Of a stretch of 64,000 nt of DNA, positions 43,033 through 52,076 are shown one piece after another. Origin of the DNA: Haloprofundus marisrubri (GTDB lineage Archaea > Halobacteriota > Halobacteria > Halobacteriales > Haloferacaceae). The notes under the pieces were generated by a model. The model was given only the letters and a program-made list of their open reading frames with translations. It made no database searches and was not told the DNA's origin. Both the position numbers and the translations under genes were made by a program. The stretch is from the NCBI RefSeq assembly GCF_001469955.1, contig NZ_LOPU01000016.1:62001-126000 (forward strand), read 5' to 3'. Every line of letters begins with the position of its first letter. The first letter of the stretch is position 1.

Positions 43033-44463
43033 CTACAGTTGCCCGGCGAGAACACCGCTGGTGCGAACGAAGAAATAGAAGACGAACGCGGCCGCCAGTG
43101 CCCACTGACCTACGCCCACGTCGTCGATTTCACCGGCCGCGAGTTTGACGAGCGGATACGAGATGATGCCGGCGGCGATGCCGTACGCGATGGAGAACGT
43201 AAACGGCATCACGAGGATGGTCAGCCCCGCGGGCACCGCCTGCGTGATGTCGTTCCAGGCGATGTCGACGACGTTGCGAAGCATCAGCACCGCGACGACG
43301 ACGAGCGCGATGTGAGAGGCGTACTGCGGAATCGCCGCCGCCAGCGGGACGAGCGCCAGCGACGCGACGAACAACAGCGCGACGACGAGCGCGGTCATCC
43401 CGGTCCGGCCACCCTCCTCGACACCGGTGGAGGATTCGATGTACGTCGTCACCGTGGAGGTTCCGAGAATCCCGCCGACGGTGGTGCCGACGGCGTCGGC
43501 CATCAGCGGTTGGTCGATGTCGGGCAGGTTGCCGTCCTCGTCGAGGAAGCCACCGGTCTGACCGACGCCGACGAGCGTTCCGGCCGTGTCGAAGAAGTCG
43601 ACGAAGAAGAACGTGAAGACGACGAGCGAGAAGGCGAGCGCGTCGACGTTTGACAACCCTTCGATGAACGCGCCGATGAGCGGAGTGATATCGTAGCCCG
43701 CGGGGTCGTAGGTGAGCGTCGTATCACCGACGAGTGACGAGGAGAGAAGCGTCGTCCCCTGCGGTGCTTGGTCGGCGGGGAAGGCGTTGTACCCCAGCGC
43801 CGACGCCGCGTAGCCGACGACCGAGGTGAGAACGATACCGAGCGCGATAGAACCGCGGACGCCGCGAGCGTACAGCGCGAACGTCACGAACAGACCGACG
43901 ACGGAGATGATGGCGACGGGGTCCTGTGCGAAAACGGGGTTGAACGTGACGAGCGTCGACGCGTCGCCGGCGACGACGCGCATCGCCTGCAACCCGATGA
44001 TGGCCAAAAAGAGGCCGATACCACCGCCGACGGCGAACTTGACGGGTTCCGGAACGAGGTTGATGACGTACTCACGCGCGCCGATAGCGGTGAGAAAGAT
44101 GAACAGCAGTCCTTCGACGACGACGGCGGCCAGCGCCGTCTGCCACGGAATCCCGAGTCCCAACACGACGGTGAAGGCGAAGAAGGCGTTCAACCCTAAG
44201 CCGGGCGCCTGCGCGAACGGCCGTTTCGCGTACAGCGCCATCACGAACGTCGCCACCGCCGCCGAGATGAGCGTCACGACGGCGAGCATCTGCACCGTCT
44301 GCGCGTCGGTTCGGTTCCCCACGTCGATGGCCGCGCTCAGAATCTGCGGGTTGACGACGACGATGTAACTCATCGTCAGGAACGTCGTGATGCCCGCGAG
44401 AACCTCCGTTCGTAAGTCTGTCCCGTGCTCCTCGAATTCGAAGTACGAATCCAGTAACCCCAT
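43033..44463 (-). CDS. NCS2-family purine permease, copy 1
   Basis: 476 residues, about 13-14 helices, AzgA/GhxP-like (guanine, hypoxanthine, adenine). Landmarks are TEVLAGITTFLTMSYIVVVNPQIL, AKRPFAQAPGLGLNAFFAFTVVLG, QTALAAVVVEGLLF, EPVKFAVGGGIGLFLAIIGLQ and GILGTSTVTTYIESSTGVEEGGRTGMTA. It is a close paralogue of the gene at 44581-46062. A TATA-like TCTTAAGT (about 44486-44493, minus) predicts leaderless transcription from ATG 44463, and an inverted repeat at 44510-44529 is a candidate operator. Confidence 0.93.
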   Translation of the reverse strand: MGLLDSYFEFEEHGTDLRTEVLAGITTFLTMSYIVVVNPQILSAAIDVGNRTDAQTVQMLAVVTLISAAVATFVMALYAKRPFAQAPGLGLNAFFAFTVVLGLGIPWQTALAAVVVEGLLFIFLTAIGAREYVINLVPEPVKFAVGGGIGLFLAIIGLQAMRVVAGDASTLVTFNPVFAQDPVAIISVVGLFVTFALYARGVRGSIALGIVLTSVVGYAASALGYNAFPADQAPQGTTLLSSSLVGDTTLTYDPAGYDITPLIGAFIEGLSNVDALAFSLVVFTFFFVDFFDTAGTLVGVGQTGGFLDEDGNLPDIDQPLMADAVGTTVGGILGTSTVTTYIESSTGVEEGGRTGMTALVVALLFVASLALVPLAAAIPQYASHIALVVVAVLMLRNVVDIAWNDITQAVPAGLTILVMPFTFSIAYGIAAGIISYPLVKLAAGEIDDVGVGQWALAAAFVFYFFVRTSGVLAGQL

Positions 44464-44509
44464 GTTGGTCGATGATGCATTATCGACTTAAGAATTACCA
44501 TCTAATCGT

Positions 44510-44529
44510 GCATAGTTGTGCATCTATGC
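44510..44529 (-). promoter_or_regulatory. Inverted repeat upstream of the NCS2 permease
   Basis: GCATAG (44510-44515), 8-base spacer, CTATGC (44524-44529). It sits about 20 bases upstream of the TATA box of the permease. CTATGC recurs at 46123-46128 upstream of the second permease, and TTGTGCA at 44516-44522 recurs upstream of the regulator gene, so a shared purine regulator is possible. Confidence 0.4.
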
Positions 44530-44580
44530 GGATACGACTCTGTCGAAAAATTCCGGCTCCGGGGTAGAGTGCCGGACCGC

Positions 44581-46062
44581 TCAGACGCCGATGCCGCCCG
44601 CTCGCAGGTAGAAATAAACGACGAACGCGCCCGCAAGCGCCCAGTGACCCGCTCGCGTCTCGTCTCCTTCACCCGCAGCGAGTTTGACGAGCGGATACGA
44701 GACGATACCGGCGGCGATGCCGTAGGCGATGGAGTAAGTAAACGGCATCACCAGAATCGTGAACGCCGCCGGGACCGCGTGGGTGATGTCGTCCCACTCG
44801 ATATCCACCACGTTTCTGAACATGAGGATGCCCACCACGACCACGGCGATGTGCGAGGCGTACAACGGCACCGCCGCGGCCAGCGGGACGAGTACGAGCG
44901 ACGCGAGAAACAACAAGCCGACGACCAGCGCGGTGAGGCCGGTTCGGCCACCCTCCTCGACGCCCGCGGCGGACTCGATATACGTCGTCACCGTGGAGGT
45001 GCCGAGCATCCCGCCGACGGTGGTGCCGACGGCGTCGGCCATCAGCGCCTCGTCGGCGTCGGGAACGTCACCGTTCTCGTCGAGGTCGCCCGACACCTGC
45101 GCGACGCCGGTCAACGCCCCCGCCGTGTTGAAGAAGTCGACGAAGAACAGCATGAACACGACCAGCGCGAACGTCGCGGGGTCGACCGTCGAGAGTCCGG
45201 CGACGAACGCGCCCGCCAGCGGCGTGATGTCGTAGGTTACCGGGGGCAGCGCCGCGAGGTCGACGCTGCCCGTCCGAACCGCGTCGACCGCGAGAACGCC
45301 CGGGTCGACGACGCCGGTGAACGCCGCGACGGCTCCCGCGACCGTCGTCGTGAGCAGTCCGAGGACGATAGCGCCGCGAACGCCGCGCGCGTACAGCGCG
45401 ACGGTGAGAAACAGTCCGGCCACCGAGAGCATCGCCACCGGGTCGGCGGCGACGGCACCGAGGGTGACGAGCGTCGACTGGTCGGCGACGACCACCCGCA
45501 TCTCCTGAAGTCCGATGATGGCGAGAAACAGCCCGATACCGGTCCCGACAGCGAACTTGACGGGTTTCGGGAACACCCCCAGCACGTACTCACGCGCGCC
45601 GACCGCCGACATCGCTACGAAGAGTAGGCCTTCGACGACGACGGCGGCCAGCGCCGTCTGCCACGGGACGCCCAGCGCTCCGACGACGGTGAACGCGAAG
45701 AACGCGTTGAGGCCCATCCCCGGTGCTTGCGCGAACGGGCGGTTCGCGTACAGGGCCATCACGAGCGTTCCGGTCGCAGCGGCGAGAACCGTCGCCACCG
45801 CAATCATCGCCTGTACCTCGGCGACGCCGTAGCCCGGAAGCACGATACCCGGTTTCTCGCCGGGTATGCCGGCGAGTATCGCCGGGTTGACGACGACGAT
45901 GTAACTCATGGTCAGAAACGTCGTCAGCCCCGCCAGCACTTCGGTCCGTGCGTCGCTTCCGCGTGCGACGACACCGAACCGCGATTCGAGCGCTCGTTCA
46001 ACGCCCGTCGCCGACGGGTCGACTCGGCGCTGCGATTCGTCTGCTGCGTCCTGTTTTTCCAT
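44581..46062 (-). CDS. NCS2-family purine permease, copy 2
   Basis: 493 residues, strongly similar to the downstream permease (TEVLAGLTTFLTMSYIVVVN, NRPFAQAPGMGLNAFFAFTV, TSTVTTYIESAAGVEEGGRT). It differs by an N-terminal extension of about 35 residues (MEKQDAADESQRRVDPSATG) and a distinct periplasm-side loop near 255-290. The pair arose by duplication; different purines may be taken up. It may share control with the PRTase-type regulator encoded just upstream on the same strand. Confidence 0.92.
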   Translation of the reverse strand: MEKQDAADESQRRVDPSATGVERALESRFGVVARGSDARTEVLAGLTTFLTMSYIVVVNPAILAGIPGEKPGIVLPGYGVAEVQAMIAVATVLAAATGTLVMALYANRPFAQAPGMGLNAFFAFTVVGALGVPWQTALAAVVVEGLLFVAMSAVGAREYVLGVFPKPVKFAVGTGIGLFLAIIGLQEMRVVVADQSTLVTLGAVAADPVAMLSVAGLFLTVALYARGVRGAIVLGLLTTTVAGAVAAFTGVVDPGVLAVDAVRTGSVDLAALPPVTYDITPLAGAFVAGLSTVDPATFALVVFMLFFVDFFNTAGALTGVAQVSGDLDENGDVPDADEALMADAVGTTVGGMLGTSTVTTYIESAAGVEEGGRTGLTALVVGLLFLASLVLVPLAAAVPLYASHIAVVVVGILMFRNVVDIEWDDITHAVPAAFTILVMPFTYSIAYGIAAGIVSYPLVKLAAGEGDETRAGHWALAGAFVVYFYLRAGGIGV

Positions 46063-46147
46063 CGGTTACCCTGCCATCGAAGTGGAAGCGTTCGTATAGA
46101 CGTTGCTATCGAAGGCAGACGGCTATGCAAGAACGTGTGTTTCGGGC

Positions 46148-46861
46148 TCAGTCCAGCGTCGTCAGCGCGCCGACGGGTGCGTCGGTGAGTTCGCGCGCTC
46201 GGCCGAGTCCTTTGTCGCTGACGCCGATGAGCGCAAACACGCCCGTGACGGTCGTATCGGCCTGTTTGGCGATGTCCAACAGCAGTTCTTGGGTCTCGCC
46301 GGAGCGAATCAGGTCGTCGACGACGAGAACGCGCTGACCCGACGAGAGCGCGCTGGCGGGGAGATAGTAGGTGAGTTCGATGCCCGAAGCGAGACGCTGG
46401 CGCGACTCGATGAACTCCTCGACGGCGGTCTCTTTCGATTTTTTGGCGTAGGCGAGTCGGGCGTCGAAGTACCGCGCCATCGCCGCACCGAGGGTGATGC
46501 CGTCGGTGGCGGCGGTGAGAATCACGTCGGGTCGCTCGAAGCCGAAACTGTTGGCGGCGACGGGTGCGACGAGGTCGAGAAACGACTGGTCGAAGACGAC
46601 ACCGGAGTTGTCGACGTAGCCCTCGTCGTCGAAGCGGACGCGCGCTTCCAGTTCCGACGAGAGCGCGTCGCGGCCGACGCCTTCGACGACTTCGCGGGCG
46701 CGTTCGCTCCCGGGGAGGACGTGCCCGTTGACGTAGCGATTGAGGTCACCGGCCGGGAGTCCGGTCACCGACGAGAGTTCGTCGTACGTACGCGTCTCCT
46801 TCAACATCCGGAGGACAGCGACCGCCTGCAGTTGGAGGGCGGCCTTCTCGGCTCTGTTCAT
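46148..46861 (-). CDS. gfcR: GfcR-like transcriptional regulator (HTH plus PRTase domain)
   Basis: 237 residues from MNRAEKAALQLQAVAVLRML. An N-terminal HTH (TYDELSSVTGLPAGDLNRYVNG, about 24-45) precedes a type I phosphoribosyltransferase domain with the PRPP loop VLVVDDLIRSGETQELL near 194-210. The PRTase looks like orotate PRTase but the HTH makes it a regulator; the haloferacean GfcR of sugar metabolism has this architecture. Here it lies next to purine permeases and pyrE, so sensing PRPP or a nucleotide is attractive. The ATG at 46861 suits the family; a short upstream frame does not. Confidence 0.8.
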   Translation of the reverse strand: MNRAEKAALQLQAVAVLRMLKETRTYDELSSVTGLPAGDLNRYVNGHVLPGSERAREVVEGVGRDALSSELEARVRFDDEGYVDNSGVVFDQSFLDLVAPVAANSFGFERPDVILTAATDGITLGAAMARYFDARLAYAKKSKETAVEEFIESRQRLASGIELTYYLPASALSSGQRVLVVDDLIRSGETQELLLDIAKQADTTVTGVFALIGVSDKGLGRARELTDAPVGALTTLD

Positions 46862-46959
46862 ACTCCGCGTTTCGCCTTTGCACAACAATGAACACTTCGA
46901 TATACTCGACCGCGGATTTACGCACGGGTGTGGTTGTCAGTCGCCTTGTGAAACGCCGG

Positions 46960-47481
46960 TTATCGGTCCGCCAACAGGTCTGTCGCGGTCAGAAGCGACT
47001 GGAGTTCGATGTCGTGTTCGGCGAGCAGTTCTTCGGCACCTTCCTCGCGGTCGACGACGACGAGCACGCGGTCCACCGTCGCTCCCGCTTCGCGCAGTGC
47101 TTTAACCGCATCGACGGCGCTCTGTCCGGTCGTTGCGATGTCTTCGAGCACCAGTACTTCCTCTCCTTCGTCGAGGCGACCTTCGATGCGCTTTGCGGTG
47201 CCGTACTCCTTGGCCTTCTTGCGGGCGATGACGTACGGTCGGTCGGTCTCGACGGACGTGACGGCGACCAGCGGCACTGCGCCGAGAGCGACGCCTGCGA
47301 GTTTCTCGTCGTCGACACGTTCGGCGAACGCCTCGGCGACGAGTTGGAGACACCGCGGGTCGGTCTCGAACAGGTACTTGTCGACGTAGTAGTCGCTCGT
47401 CCCGCCGTGGGAGAGTTCGAACTCGCCGTATCTGACCGCCTCCGAGTCGCGAAGCGCTGCGATGAGTTCCTCTTTCGCCAT
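46960..47481 (-). CDS. pyrE: Orotate phosphoribosyltransferase
   Basis: 173 residues from [21 protein letters not shown]. It converts orotate and PRPP into OMP in pyrimidine synthesis. It has [15 protein letters not shown] (substrate loop), [20 protein letters not shown] (catalytic loop) and the PRPP motif [18 protein letters not shown] near 109-126. A TATA-like GTTTATCACG (about 47505-47511, minus) predicts a leaderless mRNA starting at ATG 47481. Upstream, between pyrE and carS, sits the second copy of the structured element. Confidence 0.93.
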   Translation of the reverse strand: MAKEELIAALRDSEAVRYGEFELSHGGTSDYYVDKYLFETDPRCLQLVAEAFAERVDDEKLAGVALGAVPLVAVTSVETDRPYVIARKKAKEYGTAKRIEGRLDEGEEVLVLEDIATTGQSAVDAVKALREAGATVDRVLVVVDREEGAEELLAEHDIELQSLLTATDLLADR

Positions 47482-47570
47482 TGGTCGGTGTGGGTCGGGC
47501 GAGCGTGATAAACGGGCCGGTTGGCGGCGGTGAGACATCGGTCTCCGTACCGCGAGTGAGTGAAACGAGC

Positions 47571-47683
47571 GAGCGGGCCGAGAAGCGAACGGAGGTCGCA
47601 AAGCGACCGAAGTGAGCGACGAGTGCTTTTGGCCGAGCTTTTGCCGAGGGGCGGAGAAGCCGCCCCGTAGCGCAAAAGGTCGC
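47571..47683 (-). repeat. Structured ~112-bp intergenic element, copy 2 (3' of carS)
   Basis: Aligns throughout with 14781-14892. Outer stem CTTTTGC (47638-47644) with GCAAAAG (47672-47678), inner stem GGGGCGG (47648-47654) with CCGCCCC (47660-47666). The outer stem differs from copy 1 by a compensatory A-T to G-C change, so base pairing rather than sequence is kept. The element abuts the carS stop. Confidence 0.65.
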
Positions 47684-48226
47684 TTACCAGGGTTCGTCTT
47701 TCAAACCGAGCAGGTAGGCGATGCCGTTCGTCACGAGGTGGAGCACGGGCGTGACGAGAACGACGACGACGAGCCGAACCGGCGTGAAGGTGCGCGAGAA
47801 CCACGACGGCGACAGCAGTTTCGCCAATCCGAGCGCACCGACGACGAAGTCCAGTTGGTCAACGAGTGGGAACGAAGCACCGCGCTCGCGGCCCGTTCGA
47901 CGCTTGAGAAACGACGCCGCGATGTCGCCGAGCATCGCGCCCACCGAGAGGCCGACGGCCCCACCGAGGCTGAACTCGGGCAGCGAGACGCCGAGTTTCG
48001 TCTCCGCGCGTTCGCGGACGAGATTGAGAACGACGGCGAGAACGACGCCGACGACGCTGCCGACGGCGGTCCCGCGCCACGTCTTGCCGTCGCCGAGTAG
48101 TCGACGGCCGCCTAACGTGCGACCGCCGTCTATCGGGTCGCCACCGCCGGAGAGCACGGCGGCGTTGTTCGGTACGTACGCGGGCAGCATCGACCAGACC
48201 GCAGAGACGAGTTGCGAGATGACCAT
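47684..48226 (-). CDS. carS: CDP-archaeol synthase
   Basis: Makes CDP-archaeol from CTP and digeranylgeranylglyceryl phosphate for archaeal polar lipids. 180 residues from [14 protein letters not shown], with five or so helices. [16 protein letters not shown] at the N-terminus and [10 protein letters not shown] near 47-56, and [38 protein letters not shown] near 92-130 (the CDP-alcohol-binding region), are family signatures. A weaker alternative start lies eight codons upstream. Confidence 0.93.
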   Translation of the reverse strand: MVISQLVSAVWSMLPAYVPNNAAVLSGGGDPIDGGRTLGGRRLLGDGKTWRGTAVGSVVGVVLAVVLNLVRERAETKLGVSLPEFSLGGAVGLSVGAMLGDIAASFLKRRTGRERGASFPLVDQLDFVVGALGLAKLLSPSWFSRTFTPVRLVVVVLVTPVLHLVTNGIAYLLGLKDEPW

Positions 48227-48328
48227 ACGGCGGCCACTCAGCGACAGCATTTAACCGCTCTCCTGTCAGGTCACGGCCGAACTTCCGAGAGGATAACGCT
48301 GATAACAGGGTGGTCGTAACTGAGTTGC

Positions 48329-49168
48329 ATGATTCCGCCCATCGCCGGTCGGTTCGTCGCGGGTGAGACGCCAGCAACGGCGCTCGAACACACCCGGCGG
48401 ACGAACGCCGACGGCGTAAAGGTCATCCTCAATCTGTTAGGCGAACACTACGACAGCCGAGAACCGGCCGACGCCGACGCCACCGCGTACGTCGACCTCC
48501 TCTCGGACCTCGGTCGGACCGACCTCGACGCCTGCGTCTCGGTCAAGCCTTCCCAAATCGGCCTCGACATCGGCGAGGACGTGTTCCGCGAGAACCTCGA
48601 ACGCATCACCGACGCCGCGGCCGAACACGACGAGTTCGTCTGGGTCGACATGGAGGACCACGACACGACCGACGCGACGTTGTCGGCGTACGAGACGTTC
48701 GCGGAGGCGACCGGCGGCAACGTCGGTGTCTGCGTTCAGGCGAACCTTCGGCGGACGCGAACCGACCTCGAACGCCTCGTCGACGTGCCCGGGAAGGTCC
48801 GTCTCGTCAAAGGCGCGTACGACGAACCCGAAGACATCGCGTACACGGACAAAGCCGACGTCAACGAATCCTACCGCGAGAATCTGGAGTTCATGTTTCA
48901 GGAGTTCGACGGCGGCATCGCCGTCGGCAGCCACGACCCGGCGATGATTCAGTACGCCACCGACCTTCACGACGAGTACGGCACCGACTTCGAACTCCAG
49001 ATGCTGATGGGCGTCCGTGAGGACGCACAGCGAGAACTCGCCGAAGACGGCTACGAGGTGTGGCAGTACGCGCCCTACGGCGGCAAGTGGTTCTCGTACT
49101 TCTACCGGCGAATCCGCGAACGCAAGGAGAACGCGCTGTTCGCCCTCCGCGCCATCGCGGGCGTCTGA
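48329..49168 (+). CDS. Proline dehydrogenase
   Basis: FAD enzyme oxidising proline to pyrroline-5-carboxylate. 279 residues, a TIM-barrel-only form like other archaeal and Gram-positive PutB enzymes. Motifs are VSVKPSQIGLDI near 71, VWVDMEDHDTTD near 110, GVCVQANLRRTRTDLERL near 131, VRLVKGAYDEPEDIAY near 154, and QMLMGVREDAQREL with the C-terminal YAPYGGKWFSYFYRRIRERKEN with the paired Arg that bind proline. Monocistronic. Confidence 0.93.
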   Translation: MIPPIAGRFVAGETPATALEHTRRTNADGVKVILNLLGEHYDSREPADADATAYVDLLSDLGRTDLDACVSVKPSQIGLDIGEDVFRENLERITDAAAEHDEFVWVDMEDHDTTDATLSAYETFAEATGGNVGVCVQANLRRTRTDLERLVDVPGKVRLVKGAYDEPEDIAYTDKADVNESYRENLEFMFQEFDGGIAVGSHDPAMIQYATDLHDEYGTDFELQMLMGVREDAQRELAEDGYEVWQYAPYGGKWFSYFYRRIRERKENALFALRAIAGV

Positions 49169-49262
49169 GGCTCGGTCGACCCAGTTGGGTCGCTCGTCTC
49201 AGCAGAAACGAGCGACTCGGTAGAAGACCTCTTAACCCCGCCGGTCGGAGTGTCGTTTGAGA

Positions 49263-49895
49263 ATGTCTACGTGGAAACGCGACTTTGCGAGCGGTCTCGT
49301 GGTCCTCACGCCCCTCCTGGTTATCCTGCTCGTTCTCAACTGGTTCTATCAGCAGATAGCCGACCTCCCGATTATCGAGTACTTGGTCGGGCAGATAGAG
49401 TCGGAAGCGGTTGCGGTACTGACGATTCTCATCATCTTTCTCATGCTCGTGTTCTCGGTGGGGTATCTCATGCGGACGACGTTCGGCCGCCTCGTCGAGG
49501 ACGGTATCGACGCCGCGATGAATCAGGTCCCGCTCATCCGCGTGCTGTACAACGCCTCCAAACTCGCGGTCGAAACCGCGCTTACCGGCACCGAAGAACT
49601 CCAAACCCCCGTTCGCATCGAGACGTGGAACGGCCTCCGCATGACCGCGTTCAAAACCGGTAAGCGAACCGACGACGGTCGTGTCGTGCTCTTTCTGCCG
49701 ACCGCTCCGAACATCACCTCCGGGTTCGTCATCGAAGTCGAAGAAGAGCGAGTCGAAGAGATAGACGAACGCGTCGAAGAAGCCTTGACGCGCATCCTCA
49801 GCGCCGGATTCGCCGAGGAGTCGGACCCCGGTATCGACATCGACGTCATCGACGAGATGTCCGTCGACGACATCAAACGGACGAACGACGACTGA
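49263..49895 (+). CDS. DUF502 membrane protein
   Basis: 210 residues from MSTWKRDFASGLVVLTPLLVI. Two membrane helices (about 10-30 and 55-75) are followed by a soluble domain with PLIRVLYNASKLAV and VVLFLPTAPNITSGFVIEV near 136-153, and an acidic tail. The PTAPNPTSG motif of DUF502 is present as PTAPNITSG. Function unknown. CTTAAC (about 49230-49236) at leaderless distance marks its promoter. Confidence 0.9.
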   Translation: MSTWKRDFASGLVVLTPLLVILLVLNWFYQQIADLPIIEYLVGQIESEAVAVLTILIIFLMLVFSVGYLMRTTFGRLVEDGIDAAMNQVPLIRVLYNASKLAVETALTGTEELQTPVRIETWNGLRMTAFKTGKRTDDGRVVLFLPTAPNITSGFVIEVEEERVEEIDERVEEALTRILSAGFAEESDPGIDIDVIDEMSVDDIKRTNDD

Positions 49896-50116
49896 CGGCC
49901 GGTGCGTCCTTTCCCACGACTGTTTCTGCGCGTCGGAGACCCGCTATCACTCGGCGCTGTCGCTGCGACGGTTGAAATACGATGACGGCGCAATCCGCCA
50001 GCATGCGTTGAGTAAACGCTGCGTCGAGGCCGAGGCGGGTGCGCGAGACACCTCGATGCAGAGTCGACACGAGAACTACCGTACGTCTCGCCTGTTCGCC
50101 CCTGCCCCGTCTCTGA

Positions 50117-51046
50117 TTAGATGTAGTCGAACCACTCCTCGTGGTCGTCGGTGCGACGCTCCACGAGGTCGAAGAAGGCCGACTGCAGTTCTTCGGTGAC
50201 GGGCCCGCGCGACCCGTCGCCGATTTGGACGTTGTCGACCTGCCGAATCGGGGTCACTTCTGCGGCGCTGCCGGTGAAGAACAGTTCGTCGGCGGTGTGG
50301 AGTTCGCCACGACTGATAACGGCGCTGTCGTCGACTTCGTAGCCGCGTTCGCGGGCCAGTTTGATGACCGTGTCGCGGGTGATGCCGTCGAGGATGCTCT
50401 GGGAGAGTCCCGGCGTGTAAATGGTCTCGTCGCGGACGAGGAAGATGTTCTCGCCCGGCCCTTCGGCGACGTTGCCCTCCTTGTTGAGGACGATGGCCTC
50501 GGCGTAGCCGTTGCGCCGTGCTTCCTCGCCGGCCAGCAGGCTGTTGACGTACAGCCCAGTCGTCTTCGCGTTCGTCGGAATCTGGCTGGAGGCGTGCTTG
50601 CGCCACGAAGAGACCATCACTTCGATGCCGTTCTCCAGCGCGTCTTCACCGAGGTACGCGCCCCACGGCCACGCAGCGATAGCCACGTCGGTCGGGCAGT
50701 CGCCGGGACTGACGCCCAGCGAGTCGTAGCCGTAGTACGCAATCGGCCGGATGTAACAGCTCTCGAGGTTCTGGCGACGGAGGAGTTCGAGCGTCGCCTC
50801 GGTCAGTTCGGACGGCTCGTACGGAATCTCCATGTCGTACGGTTTCGTGGAGTCGTAGAACCGCTGGAGGTGTTCGTCCCACCGGAAGATAGCCGGTCCG
50901 TTCTCGGTGTCGTAGCAGCGAACGCCCTCGAAGATACCCGTCCCGTAGTGGAGGCCGTGCGACAGCACGTGAATGTTCGCGTCGTCCCAGTCGAGGAACT
51001 CGCCGTTCATCCAGATGGTGTCGACGTCCATCTCGTCGAAGCCCAT
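50117..51046 (-). CDS. ilvE: Branched-chain amino acid aminotransferase
   Basis: PLP enzyme (fold IV) for the last step in Leu, Ile and Val synthesis. 309 residues from MGFDEMDVDTIWMNGEFLDWDDA. Typical are VLSHGLHYGTGIFEGVRCYD near 27-46, the lysine in IPTNAKTTGLYVNSLLAGEEA near 158-170, EGPGENIFLVRD near 197 and FFTGSAAEVTPIRQVD near 254. TTTTATACAG (about 51067-51076, minus) at leaderless distance from ATG 51046 rules out the longer frame. With ilvA (18.8-20.0 kb) it covers parts of isoleucine synthesis, but no operon. Confidence 0.94.
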   Translation of the reverse strand: MGFDEMDVDTIWMNGEFLDWDDANIHVLSHGLHYGTGIFEGVRCYDTENGPAIFRWDEHLQRFYDSTKPYDMEIPYEPSELTEATLELLRRQNLESCYIRPIAYYGYDSLGVSPGDCPTDVAIAAWPWGAYLGEDALENGIEVMVSSWRKHASSQIPTNAKTTGLYVNSLLAGEEARRNGYAEAIVLNKEGNVAEGPGENIFLVRDETIYTPGLSQSILDGITRDTVIKLARERGYEVDDSAVISRGELHTADELFFTGSAAEVTPIRQVDNVQIGDGSRGPVTEELQSAFFDLVERRTDDHEEWFDYI

Positions 51047-51163
51047 GACGGGTCCATTCGCGGGTGACTGTATAAAACACCCCGTATTCTTCACGGTCTG
51101 TCCTCCTCTCTTCGACCTCTCGCCGGGAGAGGGTCTATGTCACCGGAACCCGCAGTTCGACGC

Positions 51164-52051
51164 ATGTCTCTCGAAACCGTCGCTGTCACCGGTGGCAACG
51201 GACAGGTCGGCCGAGCGGTCCTCACACATCTGTGCGACCACGGCTATCGGACCGTGAATATCAGTCGTGGCTCGCGGCGCGAGTCCGTCGCCGACGGCTA
51301 CCGCCGAACCGACCTCCTCGACGCCGGTGAGGTGTACGGGTCGCTCGCAGCCAGCGACGCCGACGCCGTCGTTCACCTCGGGATGGTCCCACGACCCGAC
51401 TCCGGTCCGGGTCACGTCACCTTCGAGAGCAACGTAATGAGTAGCTACCACGTGCTCGAAGCCTGCCAGCACCTCGGAGTCGGCCGCGTCGCCGTCGCGT
51501 CGAGCATGAGCGCTCTCGGCGCGGGTTTCGACCCGGACCCGGTTCGACTCGACTACCTCCCGGTCGACGAGTCACACCCAGTCGACCCGCGGGACCCGTA
51601 CGCACTCGGTAAGCGAGTGCTCGAGCAGACGGCCGAAGGCATCGCCCGCCGAAACGACGGGCCGCAGACGGTGAGCGCCCTCCGATTCCCCATCGCCATG
51701 GACGACGAGCAGATGCGAGAGACGCTCGTCGACGCCGACCGCTCGCTCGACACGCTCCGCGAGGCGTCCTTCTTTCACTCGGCGCGCAACACCCTGTTCG
51801 CGTACGTCTACCTCGACGACCTCGCAGACGCGTTTCGTCGCTGTCTCGAAGCCGACTTCGAGGGCTACGAGACGTTCTGGGTGGCCGCCGCGGAGACGAC
51901 GGTGGACTGCCCGACGACTCAGTTAGCCGCGGAACTGTATCCGGACGCCGAGGTGCAAGGGGAACTATCGGGCTACGAGAGCCTCGTCGATACGTCGAAG
52001 GCGAGACGGATGCTTGGGTGGGAGCCGACGCGTCGCTGGCGCGGGGAGTGA
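51164..52051 (+). CDS. NAD-dependent epimerase/dehydratase
   Basis: 295 residues from MSLETVAVTGGNGQVGRAVL; extended SDR with Rossmann motif GGNGQVG near residue 10-16, the Ser-containing VAVASSMSALGAG near 108, and the YxxxK motif YALGKRVLEQ near 146. The C-terminal VDTSKARRMLGWEPTRRW is typical of nucleotide-sugar epimerases. Its substrate is not evident. It converges with ribB. Confidence 0.9.
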   Translation: MSLETVAVTGGNGQVGRAVLTHLCDHGYRTVNISRGSRRESVADGYRRTDLLDAGEVYGSLAASDADAVVHLGMVPRPDSGPGHVTFESNVMSSYHVLEACQHLGVGRVAVASSMSALGAGFDPDPVRLDYLPVDESHPVDPRDPYALGKRVLEQTAEGIARRNDGPQTVSALRFPIAMDDEQMRETLVDADRSLDTLREASFFHSARNTLFAYVYLDDLADAFRRCLEADFEGYETFWVAAAETTVDCPTTQLAAELYPDAEVQGELSGYESLVDTSKARRMLGWEPTRRWRGE

Positions 52052-52076
52052 CGACCGGAGAAACAACAACGCTCGG

